NCBI RefSeq assembly: GCF_044962685.1
Contig: NZ_JBBKTX010000001.1
Span: 62,001 to 126,000, forward strand
Direction of reading: 5' to 3'
Length of the DNA: 64,000 nucleotides
Source: Oceanobacter antarcticus
GTDB lineage: Bacteria > Pseudomonadota > Gammaproteobacteria > Pseudomonadales > Oceanobacteraceae
The notes below the pieces were generated by a model. The model was not told the origin of the DNA. It did not search any database and saw only the letters and a list, made by a program, of their open reading frames with translations. The first letter of the stretch is position 1. Every line of letters begins with the position of its first letter. The position numbers and the translations under genes were made by a program. Of this stretch, positions 62,950 through 64,000 are shown piece by piece.

Positions 62950-63462
62950 ATGGAAGCTGCGCAAAGGCTGGGTAAGCCTGAGGAAGTTATGTTTGCCCGG
63001 ATTCCAGAGGAATTCATCACATCACCAGGATGGAGTGTGAAGCTGGTTCAGATACCAGTCCCATATACTGGGGATGTATCTGACGAGGAAACGACGGCCA
63101 GAATACAGTTGCTGGCAGAAAATCTGCTGCCGACGGCTGTACACATGGCAAATTTTTATCATCTACCCCAAAGCCAGTGGCTGAACCTGGTGTATACCGA
63201 TTCACGTTCCAGTATTGATGAAAACTCAAACCTGTTACTTGGCTTTTTGTCCAGAATTTCCGGGCAGCAGGAGCTGTGGGTACCTCTGGCGAGTAGCCAC
63301 AGTATGTTGCTTAACGTGTTGGGCCGGATATTGCCGCAACTGCAATCTCTGGATTTGTCTCGTAATCCATTGCTCTACATTGGCGATCATGCCAATTTTC
63401 CTGCCTTCAAACGCCTCGCCGAATCCTGTGATATGCCTATTTTCTGCCAGGCGACGTATTAG
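62950..63462 (+). CDS. hypothetical protein ending at a MITE border
   Basis: 170 residues from the ATG at 62950 with a GGAGG site; a GTG at 62932 would add 6. Soluble alpha/beta sequence with no known motif (VKLVQIPVPYTGDVSDEETTARIQLLAENLLPTAVHM). Its TAG stop codon overlaps the TA border and first base of a MITE copy. Removing the element restores TAG, so the reading frame length was probably not altered. Confidence 0.65.
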   Translation: MEAAQRLGKPEEVMFARIPEEFITSPGWSVKLVQIPVPYTGDVSDEETTARIQLLAENLLPTAVHMANFYHLPQSQWLNLVYTDSRSSIDENSNLLLGFLSRISGQQELWVPLASSHSMLLNVLGRILPQLQSLDLSRNPLLYIGDHANFPAFKRLAESCDMPIFCQATY

Positions 63463-63732
63463 GGAGCGTTCTCAATTATTTGCCACGGCCTGTCAGGAGG
63501 AAAAATCCCGTCAGGCAAGGCGTTGGACGCCGAGAATGGCGAGTCCTTTTCAAGTCCAATAACACCGCCTGGCGGGATGTTGACCCTGACTCTGACCCTT
63601 GGGGCTGAGGCCAGTGACTTCCAGTACGGCGTTATTCGTCACTTGTTTAGCTCGCCCAATCGCGCTCCTCATGCCTTGTTCTGAAACCAACGGGCTCTCA
63701 GCAGGCTCGGTTTGATCATTGAGAACGCCCGC
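63462..63732. mobile_element. MITE-like element, copy 2 (271 bp, inverted relative to copy 1)
   Basis: The interior aligns with the reverse complement of copy 1 over most of its length, including the GACTTGAAAAGG, CCAACGCCTTGCCTGA and GAGCCCGTTGG-type blocks. The TIRs are less perfect (GGGAGCGTTCTCAATT and GCGGGCGTTCTCAAT). Flanked by TA at 63460-63461 and 63733-63734. No transposase. It ends the hypothetical gene's transcript region. Confidence 0.85.
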
Positions 63733-63769
63733 TAGTCACAGCTGCCCTTGCCATAATGGAACAACGTCC

Positions 63770-64000
63770 TCAGCCTGATGCTTGTAGGCGTTGTCCCATC
63801 TTTACTGATCCCTGCTTGAACCGCGTTGCTTTATGACATCTGACGGTAATGGTTCCTTTCGCTAAAAACTCGCTGGCGTTATCGGTGTTGTTGTTAAATG
63901 TAATCAGGTTCACACAATCGTGCGCAAGATCAGCTGCTGATAGAGTATCCTGATACACAATGACCATATCGTCAGACAACGTGCCATGATCAAGCAGACT
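63770..64000 (-). CDS. C-terminal part of an unrecognised gene (runs off the right edge)
   Basis: A minus-strand frame open from the right edge to a stop at 63770-63772, at least 76 residues. A TTG at 63979 could be a start, but the frame continues upstream, so it may be the end of a longer gene. Sequence (TLSAADLAHDCVNLITFNNNTDNASEFL) has no motif I know. Low confidence that it is coding. Confidence 0.35.
   Translation of the reverse strand, partial: SLLDHGTLSDDMVIVYQDTLSAADLAHDCVNLITFNNNTDNASEFLAKGTITVRCHKATRFKQGSVKMGQRLQASG

Noticed and set aside
63770..64000. A prophage or toxin gene at the right edge
   Set aside because: Only about 76 residues are visible, no motif is recognised, and coding status itself is uncertain.
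1..64000. CRISPR array, tRNA, rRNA or riboswitch
   Set aside because: No regularly spaced repeats, cloverleaf or known riboswitch core was recognised by eye. A covariance-model scan would be decisive.

Overview
The window looks like ordinary chromosome from a free-living, probably marine, gammaproteobacterium related to Pseudomonas and the Oceanospirillales. The evidence is Pseudomonas-like gene order (trpG-trpD-trpC-vfr/crp-osmC-speD), minCDE, an mpl-ubiX pair, holA-lptE-leuS, an SB1-type short LOV photoreceptor and an acuI-type reductase. No rRNA, tRNA, CRISPR array, prophage or intact transposase was seen.

Layout. 1-9.1 kb: the end of an acyl-CoA dehydrogenase gene, a ribosome hibernation factor, a HAD phosphatase, trpE and trpGDC for tryptophan synthesis, then a Crp/Vfr regulator, an OsmC protein and speD. 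9.2-14.0 kb: a minus-strand run of a degenerate-B12 MerR regulator (class II LitR type), rsmC and a TonB-dependent receptor, divergent from a short LOV protein across an operator-rich gap. 14.1-19.8 kb: ppa, then a TonB receptor, a periplasmic binding protein and a hybrid histidine kinase in one run. 19.8-26.8 kb: fbp, mpl-ubiX and small unknowns, a peroxiredoxin-glutaredoxin fusion and an epimerase-like protein. 27.0-36.3 kb: holA, lptE, leuS, a diheme cytochrome c, a single-chain 5-oxoprolinase and a monothiol glutaredoxin. 36.5-44.9 kb: a MalT/LuxR-type regulator, an atypical receiver protein, a DUF4124 protein, dtd, a SirB-like membrane protein and a YdeP-like molybdopterin oxidoreductase. 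45.5-50.8 kb: a kinase-like protein, a tightly coupled four-gene cluster built around a TolQ/MotA-like channel, then a TetR regulator and acuI. 50.9-64 kb: a chemoreceptor, a 2OG-Fe(II) oxygenase, an M42-like peptidase, minCDE, a HopJ-like protein, SOS-type dinB, a PAP2 phosphatase, a glycosyltransferase, small unknowns and an FAD oxidoreductase.

The items I consider most worth following are: (1) the four-gene cluster at 46345-48946, which pairs a TolQ/ExbB-like channel with an ExbD-like subunit whose periplasmic part is a DUF2135-like sandwich rather than an OmpA domain, plus a two-TM protein and a lipoprotein; (2) a blue-light module of LOV plus class II LitR with paired TGTACA sites between them; (3) a family of about 270-280 bp non-coding elements with 16-bp terminal inverted repeats and TA flanks, two full and one decayed copy, each abutting the stop codon of the gene before it; (4) a shared 13-bp operator in front of the TetR gene and acuI.
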